Shown here: in pieces, positions 50,982 through 60,054 of the stretch | How positions within the stretch are numbered: position 1 is the first letter of the stretch | Layout: each line of letters opens with the position of its first letter | Assembly: GCF_002252705.1 (NCBI RefSeq) | Contig: NZ_NQLA01000006.1 | Span: forward strand, 33,600-97,599 | Direction of reading: 5' to 3' | DNA from: Vulcanococcus limneticus LL | Lineage (GTDB): Bacteria > Cyanobacteriota > Cyanobacteriia > PCC-6307 > Cyanobiaceae | Length of the DNA: 64,000 nucleotides | Program-made: the position numbers and the translations under genes | Notes under the pieces: generated by a model | Seen by the model: only the letters and a program-made list of their open reading frames with translations | Told to the model about the DNA's origin: nothing | The model's database searches: none

Positions 50982-53462
50982 ATGCTCCACGCGGCGCCCG
51001 ATACGGCGGAAGTTGACCAGCGCGACGGCGGCCAAAGCGATGCTGTCCGTCGAGAGGCCATTCAGCGTGATGGCGGCCAGTCCCTGGCGGGCGTTGCGCC
51101 TTCTCCGCCCAGTGGGCCGCCCGCCGTGAACTCTGCAGCGCTTGAGCCTGGTGTCCCGGCCCCCGCGACCAGCGATCCGGCCTCCAGCCTGAACCGCCGC
51201 CCGATCCGTTGCCCCGAGGACTACGGCATTCCCCTGCCCGACTGGCTGCGCTGCTGCATTGAGCACGTGCCGCCGGGCCAAGGCGAGACCTGCCCCACCG
51301 ACACCGAGGCGCTGTTGGCTGCCGCCTTCGACTTCGCCTTCCAGCTCCACGACGGCCAGGTGCGGGCCAGCGGCGAGCCCTACATCATTCACCCGGTGGC
51401 GGTGGCGGATCTGCTGCGCGACATCGGCGCCAGCGCCAGCGTGATCGCCGCCGGCTTCCTGCACGACGTGGTGGAGGACACCGACGTCACCCCAGAGCAG
51501 ATCGAGGAGCACTTCGGCGCCGAGGTGCGGGCCCTGGTGGAGGGCGTCACCAAGCTGGGTGGCATTCACTTCACCAACAAGACCGAAGCCCAGGCTGAAA
51601 ATCTGCGCCGCATGTTCCTGGCCATGGCCAGCGACATCCGCGTGGTGCTGGTGAAGCTGGCGGACCGGCTGCACAACATGCGCACCCTCGGTGCCCTCAA
51701 GCCTGAGAAGCAGCAGCGCATCGCACGCGAGACTCGCGAGATCTACGGGCCCCTGGCTAACCGTCTCGGCATCGGCCGGCTCAAGTGGGAACTGGAGGAC
51801 CTGGCCTTCAAGATCCTCGAGCCCGAGGCCTACAGGGAGATCAAGCAACAGGTGGCCACCAAGCGCAGTGAGCGTGAGGAGCGGTTGGCCGTCACCGTGG
51901 AGCTGCTCAGGCAGCGGCTGGTGGTGTCCGGGCTGGGCGCCTGCGAGGTGAGCGGCCGGCCGAAGCATCTCTATGGAATTTGGAGCAAGATGCAGGCCCA
52001 GCAGAAGGCCTTCCACGAGATCTACGACGTGGCGGCCCTGCGCATCCTCACGCCCGATCTGGAGAGCTGTTACCGGGCCCTGGCTGTGGTGCACGACACC
52101 TTCCGCCCCATTCCCGGCCGCTTCAAGGACTACATCGGTCTGCCGAAGCCCAACGGCTACCAGTCGCTGCATACGGCGGTGATCGGCCGCCACCGGCCGA
52201 TCGAGGTGCAGATCCGCACCGCTGAGATGCACCAAGTGGCGGAATACGGCATCGCCGCCCACTGGAAGTACAAGGAGGGTGGCTCCCCGGCGGCCCTCGG
52301 CAACGATGCCGAGCGCTTCAACTGGCTGCGGCAGCTGGTGGACTGGCAGAAGGACGGCGGCTCCGAAGACAGCAGCGACTACCTGGCCTCGATCAAGGAA
52401 GATCTCTTCGACGAGGAGGTGTTCGTGTTCACTCCCACCGGCGATGTGGTGGGGCTGCGCAAGGGTTCCACTGCCGTTGACTTCGCCTATCGCATCCACT
52501 CCGAGGTCGGCAACCATTGCCAGGGAGTTCGCATCAACGATCGCCTCTGTCCCCTGCCGACGCCGCTGCAGAACGGCGACTTCGTGCAGATCATCACGGC
52601 GAAGAACGCCCACCCGAGCCTTGATTGGCTCAACTTCGTGGCCACCCCCACGGCCCGCAATCGCATCCGCCAGTGGTACAAGAAGAGCCACCGCGAGGAG
52701 AACATCCTGCGCGGCACAGAGATGCTGGAGCGGGAACTGGGCCGCGATGGCTTCGATGCCCTGCTGCGCGGCGAGGCCATGGCCAAGGTGGCGCGCCGCT
52801 GCAACCTGGTGGGCACCGAGGACCTGCTGGCTGCGATCGGCTTCGGCGGCGTCACGCTGCAGCAGGCGGTGAATCGCCTGCGGGAAGAGATCCGGCTCAG
52901 CAGTCAGGCCGCGGCCCCCGTGCTCAGCAATGAGGAGCTGGCCCGCAGCGTCACCGCCCAGGCGGACCAGGCCTCTCAGCCCGCGCCCCACCACCACGTC
53001 GAGGCCGGCAGCGCCAGCCCGATCCTCGGACTGGAGGGCCTGGAATACCGACTGGGGGGCTGCTGCAGTCCGCTGCCGGGCGAGGCGATCGTGGGCAGCG
53101 TGGCCCTGGGCAACCACGGCATCACCATCCACCGGCAGGACTGCGCCAATGTCACCCAGGTGCCGGTGGAGCGTCGGCTGCCGGTGCGCTGGAACCCCCT
53201 GGCGGATGGGGGCCGGCGCCGCTACCCCGTGCAGCTGCGCATTGCGGTGCTGGATCGGGTCGGGGTGCTCAAGGACATTCTCACCCGCCTGTCCGACAGC
53301 CGCATCAACGTGAGCGATGCCCGCGTGCGCACCAACCCCGGCAAGCCGGCTCGCATCGACCTGCGGGTGGAACTGGCCAGCGCCAGCCAGTTGGGCACCA
53401 CCATGGATCAGATCCGTGCGATGGCTGATGTCCTCGACATCGCCCGCTCGGGCATCGGCTGA
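50982..53462 (+). CDS. relA: RelA/SpoT-type bifunctional (p)ppGpp synthetase/hydrolase
   Basis: 826 residues from ATG 50982; the first 75 are low-complexity and a GTG at 51126 could be the true start. HD hydrolase domain: YIIHPVAVADLLRDIG and FLHDVVEDTDVT (His161-Asp162) with VEGVTKLGGI. Synthetase domain: RPKHLYGIWSKM, IYDVAALRIL and GRFKDYIGLPKPNGYQSLHT; RFKD (380-383) is the signature of bifunctional RSH. Then TGS (VFVFTPTGDVVGLRKGSTAV), a helical region, a short CC-containing segment (YRLGGCCSPLPGEAIVG) and a C-terminal ACT domain (VLDRVGVLKDILTRLSDSRI). Both activities look intact. Confidence 0.95.
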   Translation: MLHAAPDTAEVDQRDGGQSDAVRREAIQRDGGQSLAGVAPSPPSGPPAVNSAALEPGVPAPATSDPASSLNRRPIRCPEDYGIPLPDWLRCCIEHVPPGQGETCPTDTEALLAAAFDFAFQLHDGQVRASGEPYIIHPVAVADLLRDIGASASVIAAGFLHDVVEDTDVTPEQIEEHFGAEVRALVEGVTKLGGIHFTNKTEAQAENLRRMFLAMASDIRVVLVKLADRLHNMRTLGALKPEKQQRIARETREIYGPLANRLGIGRLKWELEDLAFKILEPEAYREIKQQVATKRSEREERLAVTVELLRQRLVVSGLGACEVSGRPKHLYGIWSKMQAQQKAFHEIYDVAALRILTPDLESCYRALAVVHDTFRPIPGRFKDYIGLPKPNGYQSLHTAVIGRHRPIEVQIRTAEMHQVAEYGIAAHWKYKEGGSPAALGNDAERFNWLRQLVDWQKDGGSEDSSDYLASIKEDLFDEEVFVFTPTGDVVGLRKGSTAVDFAYRIHSEVGNHCQGVRINDRLCPLPTPLQNGDFVQIITAKNAHPSLDWLNFVATPTARNRIRQWYKKSHREENILRGTEMLERELGRDGFDALLRGEAMAKVARRCNLVGTEDLLAAIGFGGVTLQQAVNRLREEIRLSSQAAAPVLSNEELARSVTAQADQASQPAPHHHVEAGSASPILGLEGLEYRLGGCCSPLPGEAIVGSVALGNHGITIHRQDCANVTQVPVERRLPVRWNPLADGGRRRYPVQLRIAVLDRVGVLKDILTRLSDSRINVSDARVRTNPGKPARIDLRVELASASQLGTTMDQIRAMADVLDIARSGIG

Positions 53463-53561
53463 GCGGGCGGGACTGTGGCATGGAATGGGGGCACGGCCGA
53501 GCGGCGTTGCCGCTTCGTTGAACAGCCCTAGCCTCGGAGCTGATCGTCACGCCCCGTCACG

Positions 53562-54560
53562 ATGATTGTTCCTGCCCAGGGCGGCCAGGTCGCTGCGCTG
53601 GATCCTGCGCAGCGCCGGGCTGATCGCCTGATGACCGAAGCCATCGAGGAGGCCGTACGGCCCCTGTTTCGGGTGAACCGCGGGCTCGGCTGGCTGCGGG
53701 TGCTGGTGTTGCTGTTGCCCTCGCTGGCCTGCCTGTGGCAGTACTACCAGGAGCCGAACCTGGGGCTGGCCCTGCTCTGGCTGGTGGCCGCCACGCTGCT
53801 CTATTCCTTCCTGATGATCGCCACCCACGACATCAGCCACGCCACCCTGCTCGACCAGGGCGATCTGGAGCAGGGGCTGGGCTGTGCACTGAGCTGGCCG
53901 ATCGCCTGGCCCTATCTCACCTACCGCAATCTGCACATGCTCCATCACCGCATGAACGGAATGGACCTGCGCGATCCGGAGCGGCGTGAACCCACGGAGG
54001 AGGAGGCGGCCAAGGCCGGCCCGCTGCGGCAGCTGCACTTTCGCCATCCCTTCTGGGGGAGTGTGCTCGGGCTGGGCGGCCTGCAGTTGATCCTCTCGAT
54101 GTTCTGGTTCGGCTGGAAACTGCGGGCCACCCACTCCAGGCTGTGGGCTGGATTGCGGATCGATCTGCTCGGCATCCTGCTGGTGCAGGCACTCCTGTTC
54201 GCCTGGGCCATCAGCCAGGGCCAGGTGCTGAAGCTGGTGCTGATGCTGGTGGTGGTGGAGCGTCTGGTGGGGGCTGTGATGCAGGCCCGAGGCATGATCG
54301 AGCACCACGGCTTGTGGCTGCCGAGCACCACCTATGAGCTCACGCAGCTCTACACCTCCCGCAACATCGTGGCGGGCCCCCTGGTGAACTTCCTGATGGG
54401 GGGGCTGCCCCACCACTCCCTGCATCACGCCTATCCGTCGATCCCCTACGACCGCCTGCCGGAGGCCTCGGCCATTGCCGAAGCCGAGTTGGCCAGGCAC
54501 GGCAAACCGGCCCTGCCGCGGGTGGGAAGCTACGCCGAGGGCCTGGCGCTGTTGTTCTGA
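53562..54560 (+). CDS. Membrane fatty-acid-desaturase superfamily protein
   Basis: 332 residues, four to six hydrophobic helices. The three histidine boxes of the di-iron membrane family are present: HDISHATLL (HxxxH), NLHMLHHRMNG (HxxHH) and GGLPHHSLHHAYPSIPYDRL (HxxHH), with an extra MIEHHGLW. This is clearly a membrane desaturase/hydroxylase/ketolase; acyl-lipid desaturase is likely but a carotenoid ketolase (CrtW-like) cannot be excluded. Start ATG 53562. The 3' end overlaps the convergent Mpo1-like gene by 31 bases. Confidence 0.87.
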   Translation: MIVPAQGGQVAALDPAQRRADRLMTEAIEEAVRPLFRVNRGLGWLRVLVLLLPSLACLWQYYQEPNLGLALLWLVAATLLYSFLMIATHDISHATLLDQGDLEQGLGCALSWPIAWPYLTYRNLHMLHHRMNGMDLRDPERREPTEEEAAKAGPLRQLHFRHPFWGSVLGLGGLQLILSMFWFGWKLRATHSRLWAGLRIDLLGILLVQALLFAWAISQGQVLKLVLMLVVVERLVGAVMQARGMIEHHGLWLPSTTYELTQLYTSRNIVAGPLVNFLMGGLPHHSLHHAYPSIPYDRLPEASAIAEAELARHGKPALPRVGSYAEGLALLF

Positions 54561-54853
54561 GCCCCAACCTTGGTCAGCCACCAGCGCACCCCCACCAGCA
54601 GGAAGCGGGGATCACTGAAGAATTCCGGCGGCTTGCCCTCCACCGCATGGCCTGCGAACTGGAGGACCCAGCCGAGCACGAACAGCCCCAGGGCCGCCCA
54701 CCACAGAACCGGCCAGGCCAGGCCGAGGGCTGCCAGGCCCAGGGAGACCACGATCAGCGGGATGCCGATCAGGTGGCAGGCCTGATTGATCGGGTGCTGG
54801 TGGCTCTGGCCGTAGCGCTGGATCCAATCGCTCCAGGGTCTGCCGGCCAGCAT
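54530..54853 (-). CDS. Mpo1-like (DUF962) membrane protein
   Basis: 107 residues from ATG 54853. HQHPINQACHLIGIP and FAGHAVEGKPPEFFSDPRFL carry the conserved His/Glu residues of the Mpo1/DUF962 family; two hydrophobic helices lie between them (LIVVSLGLAALGLAWPVLWW and ALGLFVLGWVLQF). Yeast Mpo1 is an iron dioxygenase that shortens 2-hydroxy fatty acids. A longer frame to 54934 exists, but its N-terminus is unlike the family. It converges on and overlaps the desaturase gene. Confidence 0.85.
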   Translation of the reverse strand: MLAGRPWSDWIQRYGQSHQHPINQACHLIGIPLIVVSLGLAALGLAWPVLWWAALGLFVLGWVLQFAGHAVEGKPPEFFSDPRFLLVGVRWWLTKVGAQNNSARPSA

Positions 54854-54954
54854 GGAGCCACGGGAGCCAGGTATGGCCCTCAACCTAGACGCGTCGGCCT
54901 CTCCCGAGCCCATCCCATCAGCCCAGCACCGCATGCCGGGACTGGCATGGTTTC

Positions 54955-56088
54955 ATGAAGCCCTCACGGATGCTGGCGGCGGTGGTGGAACGGTCTCCCT
55001 GGATCTCCACGATCGGCTGGTTGCGGGAGCATGCCTTTCCTGCGGCGGTCCTTGGCTCGTGGCTCGCGTCCCGCCTGTTCGTGGACCTGATCCTGGTCAT
55101 TGGTGGTCTCGCCCGCAGCATCCCGTTGAAGCAGGTCTTCTCAGCCTGGGATGGCAACTGGTACCTGCTGATCGCCCGGGAAGGCTTCACCTGGGCCCAT
55201 GCCATCCCGGCAGATCCTGCCGATCTGCACATGCCCGTGCAGACGCCCTTCCCCTTCTTCCCACTGTTTCCGCTGTTGCTGGCCCTGGGACGACACCTGG
55301 GTTTGTCGCGGTTCACCGTCGGCTTGGTGGTAGGTCACCTTGCCTTGTTGGTGGGTCTGGCCCTCACCCACGCCCTGGTGCGCCGCCTCTCAGGGAAGAC
55401 CGCGGCGGACTGGGCTTGCTGGTTCCTGGCCTTTTCTCCGGGATCAGTCGTCTACTCGATGCTGTATCCGGAGGGCCTGCTCCTGGTCTGCTCCAGCGGT
55501 GCTTTCCTGGCCCGCTGGCAGGGCCGTTGGCGCCTGGCTTCCCTCTTGGCGGCCCTTGCCACCCTGGCTCGTCCGAACGGGCTGGCCGTCGCCCTCGCCC
55601 TGGCTGGCGAGGCCTTCATCTCAGGAGAAGGCAGGAGACGGGCCCTCAGGATCCTGGCCCCGAGTCTGGTCGTGCTGCTGCTCTGGTCGGGCTACCTGAT
55701 GGCTATCACCGGTAACCCCCTGATCTGGGTGCAGGCCAAGCAGGCCTGGCGGGAAGTCACACTCTTCAACCTGCTGTCTTCAGTGGGGGGGTTCCCATGG
55801 ATTCAGTTCGCAGCGGGAGTGGTGGCCCTGACGCTGCTGCTGCTGGGCTGGTCGACCCAACCCTGGGGGTGGCGGCTCTTCGGTCTGCTGTGGATTGCCC
55901 CGTCGTTCCTGCTGGGCATGGTGGGTTTTCCGCGTTATGCGGGCGCTTGCTTCCCGGTTTTCGCGTCCCTGGGTGATCAGGTCGCCCGACGCACGCTCTT
56001 CTTCCGATTCACACTTTTGGGCCTCTCTGCCGCGGCGCTGGCGCTGCAGACGGTCCAGGTTGGGTTGCTGCTGCGCTGGATTCCGTAA
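54955..56088 (+). CDS. PIG-V-like mannosyltransferase, polytopic membrane glycosyltransferase
   Basis: 377 residues, about nine hydrophobic helices. The luminal-loop motif FSAWDGNWYLLIAREGF (about residue 64) is the hallmark of the PIG-V/GT-C family, with PFPFFPLFPLLLALGR and MLYPEGLLLVCSS also in place. GT-C enzymes use polyprenyl-phosphate sugars on the outer face of the membrane, so a role in surface or lipid glycosylation is inferred. Somewhat less GC-rich than its neighbours. ATG 54955 was chosen; another Met is at residue 6. Confidence 0.82.
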   Translation: MKPSRMLAAVVERSPWISTIGWLREHAFPAAVLGSWLASRLFVDLILVIGGLARSIPLKQVFSAWDGNWYLLIAREGFTWAHAIPADPADLHMPVQTPFPFFPLFPLLLALGRHLGLSRFTVGLVVGHLALLVGLALTHALVRRLSGKTAADWACWFLAFSPGSVVYSMLYPEGLLLVCSSGAFLARWQGRWRLASLLAALATLARPNGLAVALALAGEAFISGEGRRRALRILAPSLVVLLLWSGYLMAITGNPLIWVQAKQAWREVTLFNLLSSVGGFPWIQFAAGVVALTLLLLGWSTQPWGWRLFGLLWIAPSFLLGMVGFPRYAGACFPVFASLGDQVARRTLFFRFTLLGLSAAALALQTVQVGLLLRWIP

Positions 56089-56114
56089 CAGGCGCCTACT
56101 CCCAGGATCGAAGC

Positions 56115-59102
56115 TCAGCCCAGCACCGCTACGCAGCGTCCGCAGAGGCTGGGATGGGATGCGTGTGTTCCGATGTCGGTTTCGTAGTGCCAGCAGCGCT
56201 CACACTTCTGGCCCTCGGCCCGGGCGATCCGCACTGTGACGCCGCCCTCGCGGGCCTCCGCCAGCACGCCGGCCGGAGCTGCGCCACCGATCCGCACCGC
56301 TGAAACCAACAGCCAGTCCGTCAGGTTATCCACCTGCGGGTGGGCGCTGGCGGCCAGCAAGGCCAGGGCCTCCTGCAGGGGGGCGGTGTCCTCGCCGGCT
56401 TCAAGCTCCAGCTGCACCTGGGCCTCCAGGGAGGCGCCGATGCCAGCTGCCACCTCCTGCTCCTGGCCCTTGCCGCCCTGCTTGCGGCAGCTCTCCAGCT
56501 GGCGGTTCACCAGGGCCCGCAGCTCCAGGATCCGCTCCAGCGGTGCCTCCAGCTCCGGAGCGCGCCAGGGGTCTGGAGCCGTGGGCCAGCCCCGTTCAAA
56601 CACCGAGCGCTCGGCCACGGGGTAGGGCAGGTTCTGCCAGATGTCCTCGGCCATGTGGCACAGCACCGGCGCGATCAGGCCGGCCAGGCGCTCCACCACC
56701 AGGCTCAGCACCGTCTGGCAGCTGCGGCGGCGGAACTCATCGGCTCCACTCACGTAGAGGCGATCCTTGGCAATGTCGAGGTAGACGTTGGAGAGATCCA
56801 CCACGCAGAAGTTCTGCAGGGCCTGGAAGAAGCGGTAGAACTCAAAGCGCTCGAAATCGCCCGTCACGCTGTCGATCAGGGCGGCGGTGCGCTGCAGCAT
56901 CCAGCGGTCCAGCAGTGGAAGCTCGGCGATGGGGATCGCGTGGCCGCCTTCTGCCCTGGGCCGTGGATCGAAGTCGTGCAGGTTGCCCAGCAGGTAGCGG
57001 GCGGTGTTGCGCACCTTGCGGTAGACGTCCGCCAGCTGCTTGACGATCCCCGGGCCCAGGGGCACATCGGCGGAGTAGTCGACCGAGCTCACCCAGAGCC
57101 GCAGCACGTCGGCGCCATAGGCCGGCTCCTGCTTCTCGTTCCTGCCGCCCTCCACCAGTACCGCCGGATCCACCACGTTGCCCAGCGACTTGCTCATCTT
57201 GCGCCCCTTCTCATCGAGGGTGAAGCCGTGGGTGAGCACGCGCCGGTAGGGGGCCTGGCCGTTGACGGCCACCGAGGTGAGCAGGCTGCTCTGGAACCAG
57301 CCGCGGTGCTGATCGCTCCCCTCCAGATAGAGATCGGCGGGGTAGTTGAGGCCGGCGCCGCGGGGGTGATCGCCCGCCAGGCCGCCGAGCACGCCGGCCC
57401 AGGAGGAGCCGGAATCGAACCACACGTCCATGGTGTCGGTGCCCTTGCGCCACTGCTCCGCCTCGCCGGCGTAGGCCGGCGGCAGCAGGCCGGTCTCATC
57501 GCGCTGCCACCACACGTCGGCGCCATGCTCGGCGATCAGCCCCTGAACGTGCTGGAGGGTGGCCTCATTGAGCAGCACCTCGCCCGATTCGCGGTGATAG
57601 AACACCGGGATCGGCACGCCCCAGGTGCGCTGGCGCGAGATGCACCAGTCGCCGCGTTCGCCCACCATCGCCCCGATGCGGTTGCGGCCGCTGGCCGGCA
57701 GCCACTCCACCTGGGCGATGGCTCCCAGGGCCTGCTGGCGGAAACCCTCCACCGAGGCGAACCACTGCTCGGTGGCGCGGAAGATCGTGGGCTTCTTGGT
57801 GCGCCAGTCGTAGGGGTAGCGGTGGGCGTAGCCCTGCTCTGCCAGCAGCACCCCGGCGTCCTTGAGGGCGGCGATGATCGCCGCGTTGGCGTCCTTGAGC
57901 ACGTTCAGCCCCGCGAAGGGGCCTGCCTCGGGCGTGAGGGTGCCGGCCTCATCCACCGGGCAGAGCACCGGCAGGCCGTACTTCTTGCCAGTGTTGAAGT
58001 CGTCCACGCCGTGGCCGGGCGCGGTGTGCACCAGGCCCGTGCCCGATTCGGTGGTGATGTAGTCGCCGCCGAGCACCACCGGACTGCGGCGCTCCAGCAG
58101 CGGATGGCGGTAGACGATTCCCTCCAGTTCGGCGCCCTTGACCGTGACCAGGGGCTCCAGCCGCAGCGCCAGGCTGGCCTGCAGGCCCTCCACCAGCTCC
58201 GAAGCCACCACCAGGTGGTTGGAGAGGCTGTCGTTGCCCTCCACCCGGCAGATGGCGTAGTCGAGTTGGCCATTCACCGACACCGCCAGGTTGGCGGGCA
58301 GGGTCCAGGGCGTGGTGGTCCAGATCGCCACCGAGAGGGTGATCGGCCTGCCGCCGTGGACCGGCTGGCCGAGGGCTTCGGTTTCGAGGCCCACCGCCTT
58401 CAGCTTGTCCACCAGCCCCTCGGGCACCTGCTCCACCGGGAAGGCCACGTAGATGCTCGGGGAGGTGTGGCCGTCGGGGTATTCGAGCTCGGCCTCGGCC
58501 AGGGCCGTGCGGGAGCTGGGACTCCAGTGCACGGGCTTGAGGCCCCGGTAGATGTGGCCCGCCAGCACCATCCGCCCGAACACGCCGATCTGGGCGGCCT
58601 CGTAGTCCTTCTGCAGGGTGAGGTAGGGGCTATCCCAGTCGGCCCAGATGCCCCAGCGCTGGAAGCCGGCCTTCTGGCCCTCCACCTGCTCCAGGGCGTA
58701 GGCCTGGGCCTTCTGGCGCAGGCTCACCGGGGTGAGGGCGGCCCGCTCGCCGCTGCTAAGGCCCTGCAGCACCTTGAGTTCGATCGGCAGGCCGTGGCAG
58801 TCCCAGCCCGGCACGAAGCGCGCCCGCTTGCCCTGCAGCAGGGCTGTCTTGTTGATGATGTCCTTGAGGATCTTGTTGAGGGCGTGGCCCACGTGCAGGG
58901 CCCCGTTGGCGTAGGGCGGCCCGTCATGGAGGGTGAACACGGGGCCGGCGTTGCCCAGGCTGAGGCGCTCGTAGATGCGCTGCTCGGCCCAGAACGCCTG
59001 GATCTCAGGCTCGCGCTGCTTGGCGTTCGCCCGCATGGCGAAGGGCGTCTGCAGCAGGTTGAGCGTGTCCTTGTAGGAGACGGGCGCGGAGCTGGCGGTC
59101 AC
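56115..59102 (-). CDS. ileS: Isoleucyl-tRNA synthetase
   Basis: 995 residues, class Ia synthetase. HIGH motif as YANGALHVGHALNKILKD near residue 60, the CP1 editing domain (WTTTPWTLPANLAV; GTGLVHTAPGHGVDDF), KMSKS in EKGRKMSKSLGNVVDP near 640, a helical anticodon-binding domain, and a C-terminal zinc finger (GQKCERCWHYETD with SLCGRCVAVLG). The C-terminal zinc domain is the eubacterial IleS1 form. Start ATG 59102. The Ycf66-like gene lies upstream on the same strand, 24 bases away. Confidence 0.98.
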   Translation of the reverse strand: MTASSAPVSYKDTLNLLQTPFAMRANAKQREPEIQAFWAEQRIYERLSLGNAGPVFTLHDGPPYANGALHVGHALNKILKDIINKTALLQGKRARFVPGWDCHGLPIELKVLQGLSSGERAALTPVSLRQKAQAYALEQVEGQKAGFQRWGIWADWDSPYLTLQKDYEAAQIGVFGRMVLAGHIYRGLKPVHWSPSSRTALAEAELEYPDGHTSPSIYVAFPVEQVPEGLVDKLKAVGLETEALGQPVHGGRPITLSVAIWTTTPWTLPANLAVSVNGQLDYAICRVEGNDSLSNHLVVASELVEGLQASLALRLEPLVTVKGAELEGIVYRHPLLERRSPVVLGGDYITTESGTGLVHTAPGHGVDDFNTGKKYGLPVLCPVDEAGTLTPEAGPFAGLNVLKDANAAIIAALKDAGVLLAEQGYAHRYPYDWRTKKPTIFRATEQWFASVEGFRQQALGAIAQVEWLPASGRNRIGAMVGERGDWCISRQRTWGVPIPVFYHRESGEVLLNEATLQHVQGLIAEHGADVWWQRDETGLLPPAYAGEAEQWRKGTDTMDVWFDSGSSWAGVLGGLAGDHPRGAGLNYPADLYLEGSDQHRGWFQSSLLTSVAVNGQAPYRRVLTHGFTLDEKGRKMSKSLGNVVDPAVLVEGGRNEKQEPAYGADVLRLWVSSVDYSADVPLGPGIVKQLADVYRKVRNTARYLLGNLHDFDPRPRAEGGHAIPIAELPLLDRWMLQRTAALIDSVTGDFERFEFYRFFQALQNFCVVDLSNVYLDIAKDRLYVSGADEFRRRSCQTVLSLVVERLAGLIAPVLCHMAEDIWQNLPYPVAERSVFERGWPTAPDPWRAPELEAPLERILELRALVNRQLESCRKQGGKGQEQEVAAGIGASLEAQVQLELEAGEDTAPLQEALALLAASAHPQVDNLTDWLLVSAVRIGGAAPAGVLAEAREGGVTVRIARAEGQKCERCWHYETDIGTHASHPSLCGRCVAVLG

Positions 59103-59126
59103 GGCGCCGGGGGCAGCAACCGCCGA

Positions 59127-59858
59127 TTATCCCGCTTGGCTGCGGGCCTCTGGGCTGGGCGCGGAATCGGCGGGGGCCTGGCCGTGCTCCGCTTCCATGA
59201 GCGCCTCGATCTCGGCGAAGCTGCTCACCACCACCGTCTCGGGCTGGGGATCGCCTGTGGGCGTGGCGGCCGTGGCGGCTGGCGCCGGTTGCGGGGGTGA
59301 CGGCTCAGGCGCTAGGGGCTCCGACGTTGGTGCGGGGGCTTGGGGCTGATCGGCTGCGGCCGCAGCCGGCTCGGCTCCAGGGCCGGGTTCGGCCCGCACC
59401 CAGCGCTTGCCCGTGGCGGAGGCGCCCTTGGCCGGCGTGGCCTTGGCGGGGCGGTTGAGGGCTGCACCGAGGCCCTGGCCGGTCTCGCCCACGGCCGCCG
59501 GCAGCTTGGCCAGGGTGGTGGCGAGCTGGCTGACGCCCGTGCGCCAGCGCTCGCTGGAACCCAGCCGCTGCTGCTCCTCGGGCGTGAGCTGGCGCCAGCG
59601 CAGCTGCAGCACCTCGCTGCCCAGCCGGCCGATCAGCAGTCCACCGCACAGCACCGCCAGCATCGGCGCACCGCTGAGCCGCTCGGCGCTGGTCACCAGC
59701 ACCAGGCCCAGCAGCAGCACCACGGCGCCCCAGAGGGCGTCGCGGGGGCGGCTCATTTCCGTGACCAGCAGGGGCAGCAGCAGCACCGCCAGGCCCACCA
59801 GCAGGGCCAGGCTTCCGCTGATCGTGGCGAGCATGGCGGCCGGAGCGCGGGCCCCCAT
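59127..59858 (-). CDS. Membrane protein, Ycf66-like (tentative)
   Basis: 243 residues. Three hydrophobic helices in the first 85 residues (ISGSLALLVGLAVLLLPLLV; LWGAVVLLLGLVLVTSAERL; MLAVLCGGLLIGRLGSEVLQ), then a soluble part and a long Ala/Pro-rich tail (about 150-215) with an acidic end (FAEIEALMEAEHGQ). Helix arrangement and the SRPRD motif after helix 1 recall Ycf66 family proteins of cyanobacteria and chloroplasts, but the match is by eye only. Start uncertain between ATG 59858 and ATG 59834. Upstream of ileS on the same strand. Confidence 0.6.
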   Translation of the reverse strand: MGARAPAAMLATISGSLALLVGLAVLLLPLLVTEMSRPRDALWGAVVLLLGLVLVTSAERLSGAPMLAVLCGGLLIGRLGSEVLQLRWRQLTPEEQQRLGSSERWRTGVSQLATTLAKLPAAVGETGQGLGAALNRPAKATPAKGASATGKRWVRAEPGPGAEPAAAAADQPQAPAPTSEPLAPEPSPPQPAPAATAATPTGDPQPETVVVSSFAEIEALMEAEHGQAPADSAPSPEARSQAG

Positions 59859-59904
59859 TCTGGGGCGGCCCCGGCTTGGTGCCTGCCCCTACAGTCGCCT
59901 CGCT

Positions 59905-59986
59905 GCCCGCCTGGCGGAATTGGTAGACGCGCTGGTTTTAGGTACCAGTGGCTTCGGTCGTGGGGGTTCAAGTCCCCCGGCGGGCA
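59905..59986 (+). tRNA. trnL: tRNA-Leu (UAG anticodon)
   Basis: 82 bases. Acceptor stem GCCCGCC pairs with GGCGGGC (59979-59985), discriminator A at 59986. D-arm TGGCGGAATTGGTAGACGCG, anticodon stem CTGGT/ACCAG with loop TTTAGGT giving anticodon TAG, a long variable arm (GGCTTCGGTC) as in class II leucine tRNAs, and T-arm GGGGGTTCAAGTCCCCC. CCA is not encoded. It reads CUA/CUN codons. No intron. Confidence 0.97.
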
Positions 59987-60054
59987 TCGCTTCAGCGCTG
60001 GCTGATTCCTAAGCTGGCCCATCAGGTTCTGTTCAACAGGTGCCCCCGGAGGCG

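Noticed and set aside
56340..59300. 986-codon forward frame opposite ileS
   Set aside because: Antisense of ileS; repetitive Gly/His/Val/Leu composition and no domain.
59905..59986. tRNA-Leu as an integration site of a mobile element
   Set aside because: No integrase, no repeated tRNA 3' end and ordinary conserved genes (crtR, gatC) follow.
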